Part shown: one piece after another, positions 9,525-18,251 of the stretch
Layout of the letters: each line of letters starts with the position of its first letter
How positions within the stretch are numbered: position 1 is the first letter of the stretch
Assembly: GCA_002437435.1 (NCBI GenBank)
Contig: DJPV01000017.1
Location: 14,434 to 64,827 of the forward strand
Origin: Lachnospiraceae bacterium UBA6403
GTDB lineage: Bacteria; Bacillota; Clostridia; Lachnospirales; Lachnospiraceae
Direction of reading: 5' to 3'
Length of the DNA: 50,394 nt
The notes under the pieces: generated by a model
Told to the model about the DNA's origin: nothing
The model's database searches: none
What the model saw: the letters and a program-made list of their open reading frames with translations, nothing else
Program-made: the position numbers and the translations under genes

Positions 9525-10697
9525 TTATATTTGCCTTGATGCATTGTGTTCCATTTGTTTTATTGTTTTCAATATCCTCTCTGTCGCTTTACCATCACAC
9601 ATCGACATATGGTAAGCAAAACAGTCCTCGATCTCTGCCGGATCACGACTGGTGAGTTCATACTCGATCGCAGCAGGAAGCTCTGCTCCATCCGTAACCA
9701 CCTTACACGGAAAGGAATCATATGGAACATAGAAGCCTCTGGCATGGTCAAACGAATCAAAGTCAGGTGCAAAGAATAAAAACGGTTTCTTATATGCCAT
9801 ATAGTCAAATAATATCGAAGAATAGTCTGTGATAAGCAGATCCGCAGCCGCAAATATTTTCTCGGACGGCAGATCACAGTTTGACTTCATCCCCTTTTCT
9901 TCCAGATGTGGATGCAGCTTGATCACCCAGTAATATCGGTCCGAGGTTTCTTCCATGGCTCTCTGTATTTCTTCCATTCCGCAAAGAGTCGGCATAGCTG
10001 CATTTCCCCGAAATGTAGGAGCCCAGAGTATCACTTTTTTCTCTTTTGCTTCCGGATATTTCCGATAGAATTCTTCACGGTTCGCCCGATTCCACGCTTC
10101 ATCATAATAATAATCCGACCGGCTGATTCCGGTTGCCTGTACGATGCCCGGATCAAGCCGCATCGTCTTCGTAAATACCGACACACAGCACGGTGCACTG
10201 ACAGTCAGCAGATCATAATTCTTATAAACCGATCCACCCTTATACATCTTTGGAATATCCTCCGTGGTATCATACCCGCTCTTTTTAAGCAGTCCACCGG
10301 AATGCCAGAGCTGCACCACCTTTGTCTCCGGACGTTTCTCACAGGCAGAAACCGGAAGAAAATTATCACAGATAAATACATACTCTGCAACTGCATAGTG
10401 CTTCATAAACTGCTTCAGCCACTTTAACAGGCTGCCATATCCCATCTTTCCAAAATCAGTGATCCATGTCTCCACCTTATACTTTGGATCACCCTTCACC
10501 GTTTCATACATTTTTCTCATAGAAAAAGGAATCCCGTTATGATGTGCGTCGGCAAAGATCACCAGTCCTTTTTCTGTCTTTTTCCCGGAATATCGTTTAT
10601 AGAGCATCGGCAGATAGATCTGCTGCATTCCCATTTTTAACACCTGTTTTATATAAAATACCATCTTCATATGATTCCAAATAAACCTTTCGAGCAT
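9525..10697 (-). CDS. CDP-glycerol glycerophosphotransferase family (TagB/TagF-like)
   Basis: The 390 residues correspond to the TagB/TagF/TarL glycerophosphotransferase family, peripheral membrane enzymes that transfer glycerol- or ribitol-phosphate from a CDP donor to a lipid-linked acceptor. The diagnostic segments are VQLWHSGG (about residues 150), GISRSDYYYD, VILWAPTFRGN, KLHPHL, and LLITDYSSILFDYM with the nearby KPFLFFAPD. The N-terminus is basic and amphipathic, as expected for membrane association. It is shorter than polymerising TagF proteins, which fits a primase or single-transfer enzyme. It lies just upstream of the cytidylyltransferase that may supply its donor. Confidence 0.88.
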   Translation of the reverse strand: MLERFIWNHMKMVFYIKQVLKMGMQQIYLPMLYKRYSGKKTEKGLVIFADAHHNGIPFSMRKMYETVKGDPKYKVETWITDFGKMGYGSLLKWLKQFMKHYAVAEYVFICDNFLPVSACEKRPETKVVQLWHSGGLLKKSGYDTTEDIPKMYKGGSVYKNYDLLTVSAPCCVSVFTKTMRLDPGIVQATGISRSDYYYDEAWNRANREEFYRKYPEAKEKKVILWAPTFRGNAAMPTLCGMEEIQRAMEETSDRYYWVIKLHPHLEEKGMKSNCDLPSEKIFAAADLLITDYSSILFDYMAYKKPFLFFAPDFDSFDHARGFYVPYDSFPCKVVTDGAELPAAIEYELTSRDPAEIEDCFAYHMSMCDGKATERILKTIKQMEHNASRQI

Positions 10698-10706
10698 TAT
10701 CGAAAA

Positions 10707-10742
10707 CCGGCGGCATCCGCGTTTTCGTGCGTATGCCGCCGG
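10707..10742 (-). terminator. Hairpin terminator after pgi
   Basis: A perfect 10-bp stem (CCGGCGGCAT with ATGCCGCCGG) encloses a 16-base loop between pgi and the polymer transferase. On the minus strand it is followed by GTTTTC, a short T run. It lies about 27 bases after the pgi stop and probably separates the two transcripts, with modest strength. Confidence 0.65.
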
Positions 10743-10768
10743 CTTATCATCATTTTCTATCTAATTTA

Positions 10769-12124
10769 TTAACCATTGATTCTGGAAAGAAGCTCTTTAC
10801 CAAGTTCCTCATTACCAGGTTTACCAAGTAATGCGAACATGTTCTTCTTATAGCTTTCTACACCAGGCTGGTTAAATGGATTTACTCCAAGAGTGTATCC
10901 GCTGATACCACATGCAAACTCAAATGTGTAGAACAGCTCACCTAATGTGAACTCATCGATCTTGTCAATATTGATCTGGATGATTGGAATTCCACCATCA
11001 ACATGTGCAAGAATTGTTCCGTTCATAGCACTCTTATTTGCAAAATCTACTGTCTTACCTGCAAGATAGTTCAGACCATCCAGATCAGAATCCTCTGCTT
11101 CCATAACGATCTCACATGTTGGATGTAATACATTGATTACTGTCTCAAAATGATTCTGTGAACCCTGCTGGATAAACTGTCCTAATGAATGAAGGTCTGT
11201 TGTGAAGTCTGTTGCTGTTGGGAATAATCCCTTACCGTCTTTTCCTTCACTCTCGCCGTATAACTGCTTCCACCATTCTGCTACGAAATGTAATGCCGGC
11301 TCAAAGTTGGCAAGAATCTCGATGGACTTGCCCTTTCTGTACAGGATATTACGAACTGCTGCATACTTCATAGCATCGCTGTCATCGAAATTCTCTGCAA
11401 GGCAGTCTTTTCTTGCTGATGCAGCGCCTTCCATAAGCTTATCAATATCTGCACCGCTTACTGCGATCGGAAGAAGACCGACTGCTGTCAGAACTGAGAA
11501 ACGTCCACCTACATCATCAGGTACTACAAATGTCTCATATCCTTCTTCTGTAGCAAGTGTCTTTAATGCTCCCTTTGCCTTATCTGTTGTAGCATAGATT
11601 CTCTTAGCTGCCTCTTCTTTGCCGTATTTCTCAATTAATTTTTTCTTGAAAATTCTGGATGCAATACCAGGCTCTGTAGTTGTACCTGACTTGGAAATGA
11701 TGTTGATAGAGAAATCTCTGTCTCCGATCACCTGTAACAGGTGTGTCATATAGGTACTGCTGATATTACTTCCTGCATAATAGATTTCAGGGGTTTTACG
11801 GATCTCTTTATCTACTGAATTATAAAAGCTGTGTCTTAAAGCTTCGATCGCTGCTCTTGCACCAAGGTAAGAACCGCCGATACCGATAACTACCAGAACA
11901 TCTGAATCCGACTGGATCTTCGCTGCCGCTTTCTTGATTCTTGCGAACTCTTCCTTATCATAATCAACTGGAAGATCGATCCATCCAAGGAAATCGTTTC
12001 CTTCACCGGTCTTGTTTACAAGTGTTGATTTTGCTGCAACAACTTCTTCTTTAATAGCTGCGATGTCCTCAGCGGAAGCCATACCAGCAACATTCTTAAA
12101 ATCGAAACTTACTGTCTTTGCCAT
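10769..12124 (-). CDS. pgi: Glucose-6-phosphate isomerase
   Basis: This enzyme interconverts glucose 6-phosphate and fructose 6-phosphate in glycolysis and gluconeogenesis. The 451 residues match the shorter Firmicute type. Visible family motifs are [18 protein letters not shown] (SIS domain start), [11 protein letters not shown] for phosphosugar binding, the catalytic region [14 protein letters not shown], and [21 protein letters not shown] near the C-terminus. An AAGGAG Shine-Dalgarno precedes the ATG, and the gene has its own good promoter (12170-12198) and a terminator, so it is probably monocistronic. Confidence 0.97.
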   Translation of the reverse strand: MAKTVSFDFKNVAGMASAEDIAAIKEEVVAAKSTLVNKTGEGNDFLGWIDLPVDYDKEEFARIKKAAAKIQSDSDVLVVIGIGGSYLGARAAIEALRHSFYNSVDKEIRKTPEIYYAGSNISSTYMTHLLQVIGDRDFSINIISKSGTTTEPGIASRIFKKKLIEKYGKEEAAKRIYATTDKAKGALKTLATEEGYETFVVPDDVGGRFSVLTAVGLLPIAVSGADIDKLMEGAASARKDCLAENFDDSDAMKYAAVRNILYRKGKSIEILANFEPALHFVAEWWKQLYGESEGKDGKGLFPTATDFTTDLHSLGQFIQQGSQNHFETVINVLHPTCEIVMEAEDSDLDGLNYLAGKTVDFANKSAMNGTILAHVDGGIPIIQINIDKIDEFTLGELFYTFEFACGISGYTLGVNPFNQPGVESYKKNMFALLGKPGNEELGKELLSRING

Positions 12125-12169
12125 TTTATTATCTCTCCTTGCTTATATGATTTTTCAAAGCTATGGATA

Positions 12170-12198
12170 ATTGTAGCAAAAGGAACCCCCATAATCAA
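12170..12198 (-). promoter_or_regulatory. Candidate sigma-A promoter of pgi
   Basis: On the minus strand TTGATT and TACAAT are separated by exactly 17 bases. The -35 begins directly after the stop codon of the upstream deacetylase gene, and the -10 lies about 46 bases before the pgi ATG. Confidence 0.6.
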
Positions 12199-13182
12199 CT
12201 ATTTTTCGAACATTTCATCAAGTGACACAAATCTGTAACCCAGTTCTGTTAAATTTGACAACACCGTATCTAACGCCTGTGCATTTGACTCCGACACATT
12301 ATGTATAAGCGGGATCGCGCCATTATGATAATATTTATCAAAATGTTCGATCACATAATCCTTCCCCGGCTGATTATTTACATCATAATCCAAATATGCC
12401 ATGCTCCAGAAAATGGTCTTATATCCCATATCCTTTGCCAGTTGGAGCACCCTTTCACTGTACTCACCACTTGGCGGCCTGAAATACGGATCCATCTGGT
12501 AGCCCGTAGCCTCTTTCATATAAGCAGCACAGGTCTGTAATTCTTCTTTCTGCTTTTCCACACTGATACCGGGCATGGAAGGATGGGTAACTGTATGGTT
12601 GCCAACCTGATGGCCCTCCTCTTTCATTCTTTTTACCAGTTCCACATTATCCCTGATATATGTCTGTGTGACAAAAAAACAGGCTTTTGCATTGTGCTTC
12701 TTTAATGTGTCCAGCATCTGTTCTGTATATCCGTTCTCATAACCGCAGTCAAAGGTCAGATACATAACCTTGTCATCGCCTGCCTCCGGGTCTACATAAT
12801 ATGCATCATACTGTTCGATCGAAAAGCTGTGATCGCAGTCACTGATCCCATGGTTCTTATCCCGCACAATGTACCATGAAAATTTCTTATTGCTGACTGC
12901 ATCATAGTCCCGAAGCATCGTCATATCCTCCGTCGTCGTCTCTGTCCGGTCTCCTGCACTTCCATTATCATTTCCCCCTTTTCGTCCATCCGGGCTGTCA
13001 TTCTGTCCACCGGAACCATCAGCCGCCTGATCCCCCTCATTCTGCACCTGACGATCTCCCGGTGTTGCCACATTTCCAATTTTTCCTGTTTTGCTCTTTG
13101 CCATTCCGGCACAGCCTGTCAGAAACAGACACATCATAATTCCCGAAACTACATACAGTTTTTTTACTGTAACCACTTCCAA
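12199..13182 (-). CDS. PdaA-like polysaccharide deacetylase lipoprotein
   Basis: This is a secreted carbohydrate esterase family 4 enzyme. The N-terminus has a signal peptide with lipobox LTGC (C24), then a low-complexity linker rich in Gly, Asp and Asn (about 30-80). The NodB domain follows, with YLTFDCGYENGYT (catalytic D145), the metal-binding HTVTH (H196, H200), FRPPSGEYS, and a C-terminal LIHNVSESN. TFDxGYENGYT is typical of PdaA, which removes acetyl groups from muramic acid so that the spore cortex delta-lactam can form. That role is inferred. The displayed start is a TTG without a clear Shine-Dalgarno, so the start may lie up to about eight codons further in. Confidence 0.88.
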   Translation of the reverse strand: MEVVTVKKLYVVSGIMMCLFLTGCAGMAKSKTGKIGNVATPGDRQVQNEGDQAADGSGGQNDSPDGRKGGNDNGSAGDRTETTTEDMTMLRDYDAVSNKKFSWYIVRDKNHGISDCDHSFSIEQYDAYYVDPEAGDDKVMYLTFDCGYENGYTEQMLDTLKKHNAKACFFVTQTYIRDNVELVKRMKEEGHQVGNHTVTHPSMPGISVEKQKEELQTCAAYMKEATGYQMDPYFRPPSGEYSERVLQLAKDMGYKTIFWSMAYLDYDVNNQPGKDYVIEHFDKYYHNGAIPLIHNVSESNAQALDTVLSNLTELGYRFVSLDEMFEK

Positions 13183-13231
13183 TTGTTATTTTGGATATAA
13201 TATATGCTGTTTCTTCCACTGTTTATACCTG

Positions 13232-14185
13232 TCAGGTGGTGCTGATTCCCTGCAACAGCTTGTCAAATAGCGCATCGCACGCAGCTATCTGTTCCTCCGT
13301 TATCTCCCGGTCACCATCCTTTGCTGCCTGTTTTACATCTTCCTTTTCTCCTGCCGTCTGCTGCCGCCGGCTCTTCTCTAATCTGCGCTGTTCTGCCCTC
13401 ATCGCCTTTTTCGATTTCGTTGTGGTTCTTTCCCGTGCCGAATCCGTCTCCTGTATTTTCATTTCAGCTGCATCGGTCTCCCGTCTCTTTCTTCGTTCTG
13501 TCTCAGTCTTTCTCTCACTCCGTCTGTCCTTCTGCTCTCCCATCTGTGCCAGTGCCGCATCAATATCAATGACATTCGGCTCTATAACAGCCGCTGCCGT
13601 CTGCTTCATGCCGCTCCGGCTTCTGTTATCTGTTTCCTGTTTACTGCCCTCCATCTGTTTTTCCTGTTCCCGTTTCAGTCGATTTGCCAGACTGTTGTTC
13701 ATATAGTTGACAAGTTCTGCTGATAACATCTCACATTTTCTTCGGGTGTTAAATATGTTATAGACCATCTGCATAACGCCACATGCCACGATGCCCCACA
13801 TTCCGATCTGTGCACTTGTAAACACCGAACTGCCTGTCCGATATTCCCACCAGGTTCCGATCAGACCTGCTCCGGCTGCAAGGATCATCATATTACTGCA
13901 GAAGCTGTTCCATGAGCTGATGTAACTCTTACCCAGCTTCAATTTATATATGTATTTCTCGACAAACGATCTCGTATCCCGGATACTCACATCAAGATAC
14001 GATAATTCCTCGTACCGTTTCCGTATCTCCACCAGTGCCTTCTTTTTTGTACTTTTCATATTCCCGGCTCCCTTGACCAGCCCTTTCAAAAATCCATTCA
14101 TTATCAGCTTTGCTGCAATTCCACATATTCCTGTTGCCGCAATCACATACAAAAAAATACTCTGTTCCAAAATAGTTCCAAACAT
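13232..14185 (-). CDS. Unknown membrane protein with charged C-terminal tail
   Basis: I do not recognise this 317-residue protein. It has a hydrophobic segment near residues 6-28, a basic amphipathic stretch, two further membrane segments (about 90-140), and then about 150 residues dominated by Arg, Lys, Glu and Gln that look like a cytoplasmic coiled coil or disordered tail. The fold order loosely recalls the membrane part of type II secretion F proteins, but no motif confirms that. The second ATG was chosen because an AAGGGG Shine-Dalgarno lies eight bases before it, against two for the first. It precedes the PdaA-like gene by 49 bases, so the two may share a transcript. Confidence 0.7.
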   Translation of the reverse strand: MFGTILEQSIFLYVIAATGICGIAAKLIMNGFLKGLVKGAGNMKSTKKKALVEIRKRYEELSYLDVSIRDTRSFVEKYIYKLKLGKSYISSWNSFCSNMMILAAGAGLIGTWWEYRTGSSVFTSAQIGMWGIVACGVMQMVYNIFNTRRKCEMLSAELVNYMNNSLANRLKREQEKQMEGSKQETDNRSRSGMKQTAAAVIEPNVIDIDAALAQMGEQKDRRSERKTETERRKRRETDAAEMKIQETDSARERTTTKSKKAMRAEQRRLEKSRRQQTAGEKEDVKQAAKDGDREITEEQIAACDALFDKLLQGISTT

Positions 14186-14308
14186 AACCATTTCCCCTTT
14201 TCAAATAATTTTACATGTTTTCAGTTCCGATACCCCGCTCCGGATTCAGGGTGGTTTCATTATAGTTTTGGCTTTTTTAATTTTTCAAGTGAAATCACAC
14301 GACAAATA

Positions 14309-14337
14309 TTTACCTTTATTTTCATTTTTGGTATACT
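14309..14337 (+). promoter_or_regulatory. Candidate promoter of the TSCPD-murG pair
   Basis: TTTACC and TATACT are separated by exactly 17 bases, about 70 bases before the TSCPD start. A second possible -10, TATAAT, lies at about 14383 without a good -35 partner. The roughly 220-base divergent gap contains no other clear element. Confidence 0.45.
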
Positions 14338-14408
14338 AGTTTCGGTTTAAACCCATTTAAGAATGTATATAGTTGTTTTGGACTATAATAGAAAAGAGGT
14401 AAGTTAAT

Positions 14409-14654
14409 ATGGATTATAAAACAAAAGGAACCTGTTCTACTAATATTCATTTTGAAGTGGAAGATGGCAAAGTTAAAAATGTTTCTTTCACAGGCGGCTG
14501 CAATGGTAATCTGAAGGGTATCAGTGCCTTAGTCGAAGGAATGAAGGTAGAAGATGTCATCAATAAACTGGAAGGAACCAGATGTGGATTTAAGTCAACA
14601 TCCTGCCCGGATCAGTTAGCAAAGGCGCTTAAGAATTATCTTCAGGGGGCATAA
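14409..14654 (+). CDS. TSCPD domain protein (TIGR03905 type)
   Basis: A small protein of 81 residues with the name-giving motif TSCPDQL at about residues 64-70 and four cysteines (C9, C31, C59, C66). The segment [13 protein letters not shown] is typical of this uncharacterised family, whose TSCPD domain also occurs at the C-terminus of some ribonucleotide reductases. The cysteines suggest metal binding or a redox role, which is inference. A GAGGT Shine-Dalgarno precedes the ATG. It ends four bases before murG and is surely co-transcribed with it. Confidence 0.88.
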   Translation: MDYKTKGTCSTNIHFEVEDGKVKNVSFTGGCNGNLKGISALVEGMKVEDVINKLEGTRCGFKSTSCPDQLAKALKNYLQGA

Positions 14655-14658
14655 ATAT

Positions 14659-15729
14659 ATGAAACGAATCATCCTTACCGGCGGCGGAACTGCCGGACAT
14701 GTCACACCAAATATAGCATTAATACCGGAATTACAGAAGCTTGGATATGACATCCATTATATTGGTTCTTATAATGGTATGGAACGTAAACTGATCGAAG
14801 ATCTGAACATTCCTTATCATGGAATCTCTTCCGGCAAACTCAGACGTTATTTTGACCTTAAGAACTTTACCGATCCGTTCCGGGTTATAAAGGGTATGGG
14901 TGAAGCTAAGAAGTTAATGAAGGAACTGAAGCCTGATGTGGTATTCTCCAAAGGCGGCTTCGTAACCGTTCCTGTCGTATTCGCAGCCAAATCCTGCAAC
15001 ATCCCTGTCATCATCCACGAATCTGATATGACACCGGGGCTTGCAAATAAACTGGAACTTCCAAAGGCATCCCGCGTATGCTGTAACTTTCCGGAGACAA
15101 AGGATATGTTCCCGGAAGGTAAGGCAGTTGTAACCGGAACTCCGATCCGCAAGGAACTTTTCAACGGAAATGCAGTTGATGCGATCAACTTCTGCGGCTT
15201 CACAGACAATAAGCCCGTGATCCTGATCGTCGGCGGCAGCTCAGGAAGTGCCGTGATAAATAAAGCGATCCGTGAAAATATCGATAAACTGTTAAAACGT
15301 TTTAACGTGATCCATCTCTGCGGTAAAGGGAATCTGGATCATTCACTTGATAACAAGCCGGGTTATGTTCAATATGAATATATAAAGAAAGAACTGAGCA
15401 GTATGCTCGCTCTTGCCGATCTTGTGATCTCCCGCGCCGGTGCAAATGCCATCTGTGAATTACTTGCTCTTCGCAAGCCAAACATCCTGATCCCATTATC
15501 CGCCGCTGCAAGCCGTGGTGACCAGATCTTAAATGCAGAATCCTTCAAAAAGAGCGGCTACAGTTATGTGATCAAGGAAGAGGAATTATCCGCCGAGACA
15601 TTATTTGCTGCGATCGATGATGTCTATAATAACAAACAAACTTACATCGAGACAATGGAAAAGAGCAATCTTACAGATTCCACTTCGATTATAGTTGGCA
15701 TGATCGAGGATCTGGTGAATAACAAATAA
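14659..15729 (+). CDS. murG: UDP-GlcNAc:lipid I N-acetylglucosaminyltransferase MurG
   Basis: MurG adds GlcNAc to undecaprenyl-linked lipid I to make lipid II, the last cytoplasmic step of peptidoglycan synthesis. The 356 residues match the family. The N-terminal glycine-rich loop [11 protein letters not shown] (about 8-18) binds the lipid pyrophosphate. [11 protein letters not shown] follows, then [13 protein letters not shown], the second nucleotide-sugar loop [12 protein letters not shown], and the donor-binding [23 protein letters not shown]. In Bacillus murG lies in the dcw cluster; here it sits alone with the TSCPD gene, as in various Clostridia. Confidence 0.96.
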   Translation: MKRIILTGGGTAGHVTPNIALIPELQKLGYDIHYIGSYNGMERKLIEDLNIPYHGISSGKLRRYFDLKNFTDPFRVIKGMGEAKKLMKELKPDVVFSKGGFVTVPVVFAAKSCNIPVIIHESDMTPGLANKLELPKASRVCCNFPETKDMFPEGKAVVTGTPIRKELFNGNAVDAINFCGFTDNKPVILIVGGSSGSAVINKAIRENIDKLLKRFNVIHLCGKGNLDHSLDNKPGYVQYEYIKKELSSMLALADLVISRAGANAICELLALRKPNILIPLSAAASRGDQILNAESFKKSGYSYVIKEEELSAETLFAAIDDVYNNKQTYIETMEKSNLTDSTSIIVGMIEDLVNNK

Positions 15730-15801
15730 ATACAGCAACGATCACACGAGAACTGCCAGCTGCACCGGTCGACTTGCGGTTATCGAGTGCAGGCATAACG
15801 C

Positions 15802-15854
15802 ATAAAAAAGGAACAGGCACATATCATTTCGATATATGCCTGTTCCTTTTTTAT
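15802..15854. terminator. Bidirectional intrinsic terminator
   Basis: An 18-bp inverted repeat (arms 15802-15819 and 15837-15854, core AAAGGAACAGGCA) has A and T runs at its outer ends, so it can stop transcription both from murG on the plus strand and from the convergent gene at 15869 on the minus strand. The roughly 70 bases between the murG stop and the hairpin show nothing else. Confidence 0.85.
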
Positions 15855-15868
15855 GGTATGTATTAAAA

Positions 15869-16339
15869 TTACTTCGCTGCATTTGCGATCTTCTCATAGG
15901 CAGCTTCTTTTGCCTGATCGGTTGAAAGAATGTCATCCTTGATCGTTATTACGATATCAACCTGAGAATTATTTCTTACTGTAAATTCAACTTTCATCGG
16001 CTGATCTGTATACATCTGATCCATGCCTGCTGTAGTAAGATCCATTGTAGCCTTTGATCCATAGTATGTAACTTTCCAGTCACCATTGGCTTCTTCTTCA
16101 TAGTACCAAGCACTGCTCTTGCACAAATTTTCAAGGCCATCACCAAAAGACTTATCCTTATATCCCGGAATCTTTGTCTTCTTGATCTTATCTACCTGAG
16201 CTTTCGCTGTATCATCTGTACGATACTGAATATTTCCCTTTACAAACATCTTTGATGTCTGCGGCAGAACAGCATAAACTCCAAAGCACAATCCAATTAC
16301 TATAAGAATAGCAACCAATATTTTCAAAAAAGTCTTCAT
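15869..16339 (-). CDS. Unknown secreted or membrane-anchored protein
   Basis: A protein of 156 residues with a single hydrophobic N-terminal segment (about 5-27) and no lipobox, so it is probably anchored in the membrane with the rest outside. The outer part alternates charged and aromatic residues (WYYEEEANGDWKVTYYG) and ends in a Lys/Ala-rich helix. I recognise no family. An upstream GGGAGTG ribosome site supports the start. It is convergent with murG and follows the HD-domain gene by 33 bases. Confidence 0.75.
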   Translation of the reverse strand: MKTFLKILVAILIVIGLCFGVYAVLPQTSKMFVKGNIQYRTDDTAKAQVDKIKKTKIPGYKDKSFGDGLENLCKSSAWYYEEEANGDWKVTYYGSKATMDLTTAGMDQMYTDQPMKVEFTVRNNSQVDIVITIKDDILSTDQAKEAAYEKIANAAK

Positions 16340-16372
16340 ATTAACACTCCCATTTCCTTTATTGTTAAATAT

Positions 16373-16963
16373 TTAGAACAGTTCTTTTTCCAGCTGAAAT
16401 ATAAATTCTTCCAAAAGCTGCATACGCTTATTATATTCCACTCTGCCGGCATCTGTCTTGCATCGTCTGATCTTTGGTTTATTAATTCTGTAAAAGTTCT
16501 TTATTCTGTAATATGCACGTTTGTAGCTTGCGTCGTCTTCCAGTGCAGTCGCCATGGAATCCCACAGTACACTGACAGCTCCCACTTCATCTAACAAATC
16601 TGCATCCATAACAATCCTGCATTCCAAAGAAAGATCTGCATCTGTATCTTTCTCCTCGTGGATCATTATAATCTCTCCGATCTTTGCGATCTTTTCAGGA
16701 TCTACACCTATACTGTCCAGATATTCAACAGCTATCTCTGCACCAACTTCTCCATGTGGTCTGTTCTCGTCCCAGCCAATATCATGTAAAAGCGCTGCAA
16801 GTACTATGATATCAAGATCGCCACCTAATTTGGACTGTAACTTAATTGCCCATCTGTACACACGCATCGTGTGCTCATATCTGCTTCTAAATTCATAATT
16901 TGGTGGTCTGCCATTCTCTGCAGTCTGCGTTTTGACAAACTCAATTACATCAGCGTAATTCAT
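16373..16963 (-). CDS. HD-domain metal-dependent phosphohydrolase
   Basis: This 196-residue protein has the HD superfamily ligands in order: H31 (YEHTMRV), H60-D61 (LLHDIGW), H70, H102 (IMIHEEK) and D120 (VMDADLLDEVG). Such proteins hydrolyse phosphoester bonds in nucleotides or related molecules. It resembles the small stand-alone HD proteins of Firmicutes (YedJ/YpgQ-like). The substrate cannot be assigned. Confidence 0.88.
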   Translation of the reverse strand: MNYADVIEFVKTQTAENGRPPNYEFRSRYEHTMRVYRWAIKLQSKLGGDLDIIVLAALLHDIGWDENRPHGEVGAEIAVEYLDSIGVDPEKIAKIGEIIMIHEEKDTDADLSLECRIVMDADLLDEVGAVSVLWDSMATALEDDASYKRAYYRIKNFYRINKPKIRRCKTDAGRVEYNKRMQLLEEFIFQLEKELF

Positions 16964-17149
16964 CTCTGTTCGCCCCTTGATTTATACCTTTTTTGTAACT
17001 TTCGTTCTATTTGACGACTTAAAATCCTGTCAAACAAACTTTCTCCAAAACTTTCTCATAAAAAAAGAAAGTATCATTATCTATGATAGCATCTTTTGTA
17101 TAGATATGCTATGTTTTTTTGAAAATTTTATAAATATTTTTATCAAAAA

Positions 17150-17416
17150 ATCCATGCAGTTTTCTCTCGAAATGCCGCCATAAGCGTTACCTTAGCAGTT
17201 AACTCAGCCCAGGCACCCTCGCGGCACACAGGAGATTCTCCTTAGTGCTGCTCCGTCTCCGACCTGACACGGTTCGAAGAGTCCTGTTGCGCAAGACCCA
17301 GACATCAACGCCACTTACTAAGGGCAGCCCTACAGTGGACATCCCTCAAGAAAACTATCACCCCTGCTATAGCGGATTGCAGGTTCAGGGCACCGCTACT
17401 TCCCCGGTTGCATGGA
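17150..17416 (-). ncRNA. ffs: Large bacterial signal recognition particle RNA
   Basis: The minus strand carries all landmarks of the Alu-containing SRP RNA of Gram-positive bacteria, about 267 bases. The 5' Alu domain reads GGGGAAGTAGCGGTGCCCTG followed by GCAATCCGCTATAGCAGGGG. The S domain holds ACCGTGTCAGGTC and GAGCAGCACTAAG. The ends pair as helix 1 (CCATGCA at 17409-17415 with TGCATGG at 17152-17158), directly followed by TTTTTT as a terminator. The apical tetraloop is GAGA with an inverted closing pair instead of the common GGAA. It pairs with Ffh to target nascent membrane and secreted proteins. Ends are good to a few bases. The flanks (16964-17149 and 17417-17498) hold no gene I can see. 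Confidence 0.95.
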
Positions 17417-17498
17417 AACTTTATAACATATTCAATTATACGCCGCATTTTTGACGCATACTTGATTATAAATGACGATCGCACATACGTCAACCTGT

Positions 17499-18104
17499 TT
17501 ATTTTTTTGCTATCACGCCTTTTCTGAGGTCTGCAAAGAAGTTCTTCATCAGGCTGCTGCACTCCTCCTGACAGATTCCGTATACCGTTTCTACCTGATG
17601 GTTAAATGCCGGCATATCGAACATATTAAGGATCGAACCGGCACAACCGGCCTTCTTATTCATACAGCCGATTACTACCTTCGGGATTCTCGCCTGTACG
17701 ATCGCCCCGGCACACATCTGACACGGTTCCAATGTTACATACATCGTGCAATCCTCCAACCGCCAGTCACCGAGTTTCTTTGATGCCTGTTCGATCGCAA
17801 GCAGTTCTGCATGTGCCAGTGTTGTCTTCTTCAGATTCCGCTTGTTATATCCCCGTGCGATCACCTTATCATCCTTTACGATCACACAGCCGATTGGAAC
17901 ATCTCCCTGCACATAGGCTTTCTGTGCCAGCTTGATCGCCTTTGCCATATATGCTTCATACATCTTCCTGTCTTCATCGGATATCTCCGGTTCTGTCAAC
18001 TGCACATCTGCACATATATCTTTTTCTTCGTCTTCTCTGTTCCGTGTATTCTGATCATCATTTATTCTTTGTTCCATTACATTTTCTTCTGTATTCTGTT
18101 CCAT
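17499..18104 (-). CDS. tadA: tRNA-specific adenosine deaminase
   Basis: TadA converts adenosine to inosine at the wobble position of tRNA-Arg(ACG). The deaminase domain (last 150 or so residues) has the zinc site HAE and PCQMC (in LAHAELLAIEQ and LEPCQMCAGAI) and the family's GCMNKKAGCAGSILNM. It is preceded by an acidic, Asn/Glu-rich extension of about 45-55 residues not usual for the family. I chose the ATG with GGAG six bases upstream; an ORF start exists ten codons earlier (18134) without a good ribosome site. The extension lies next to 42-bp tandem repeats, and the true start may be still further in. Confidence 0.9.
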   Translation of the reverse strand: MEQNTEENVMEQRINDDQNTRNREDEEKDICADVQLTEPEISDEDRKMYEAYMAKAIKLAQKAYVQGDVPIGCVIVKDDKVIARGYNKRNLKKTTLAHAELLAIEQASKKLGDWRLEDCTMYVTLEPCQMCAGAIVQARIPKVVIGCMNKKAGCAGSILNMFDMPAFNHQVETVYGICQEECSSLMKNFFADLRKGVIAKK

Positions 18105-18226
18105 TTTCTTCTCCACACCAGCATTCTCCTTCATTCAAACTGCATTTTTCTTCTACATGCCAGCATTTTCCGTCATTCCAACTGCGTTTTTCTTCTACAT
18201 ACCACCATTTTCTGCTATTCAACCAA
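18101..18226. repeat. Three 42-bp tandem repeats at the tadA 5' end
   Basis: Three imperfect units of 42 bases (18101-18142, 18143-18184, 18185-18226) share the order TTTTCTTCT, ACA, CCA, CATTTTC, ATTC. The first unit overlaps the possible extreme N-terminal codons of tadA. The other two carry the same sequence out of frame or interrupted by stops, so they are untranslated in the tadA frame. A local slippage expansion is likely. Confidence 0.8.
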
Positions 18227-18251
18227 CATTATTTTTTGCTGCAGTTCTTTT

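Noticed and set aside
13037..13706. Overlapping frames on both strands around the deacetylase and unknown membrane protein genes (for example 171 codons on the plus strand)
   Set aside because: They are antisense or out-of-frame shadows of two minus-strand genes with signal peptide, lipobox and membrane segments. They lack ribosome sites.
17245..17562. Reading frames of 69 and 85 codons across the SRP RNA
   Set aside because: They overlap the SRP RNA gene, whose conserved bases explain the sequence. The proteins show no domain.
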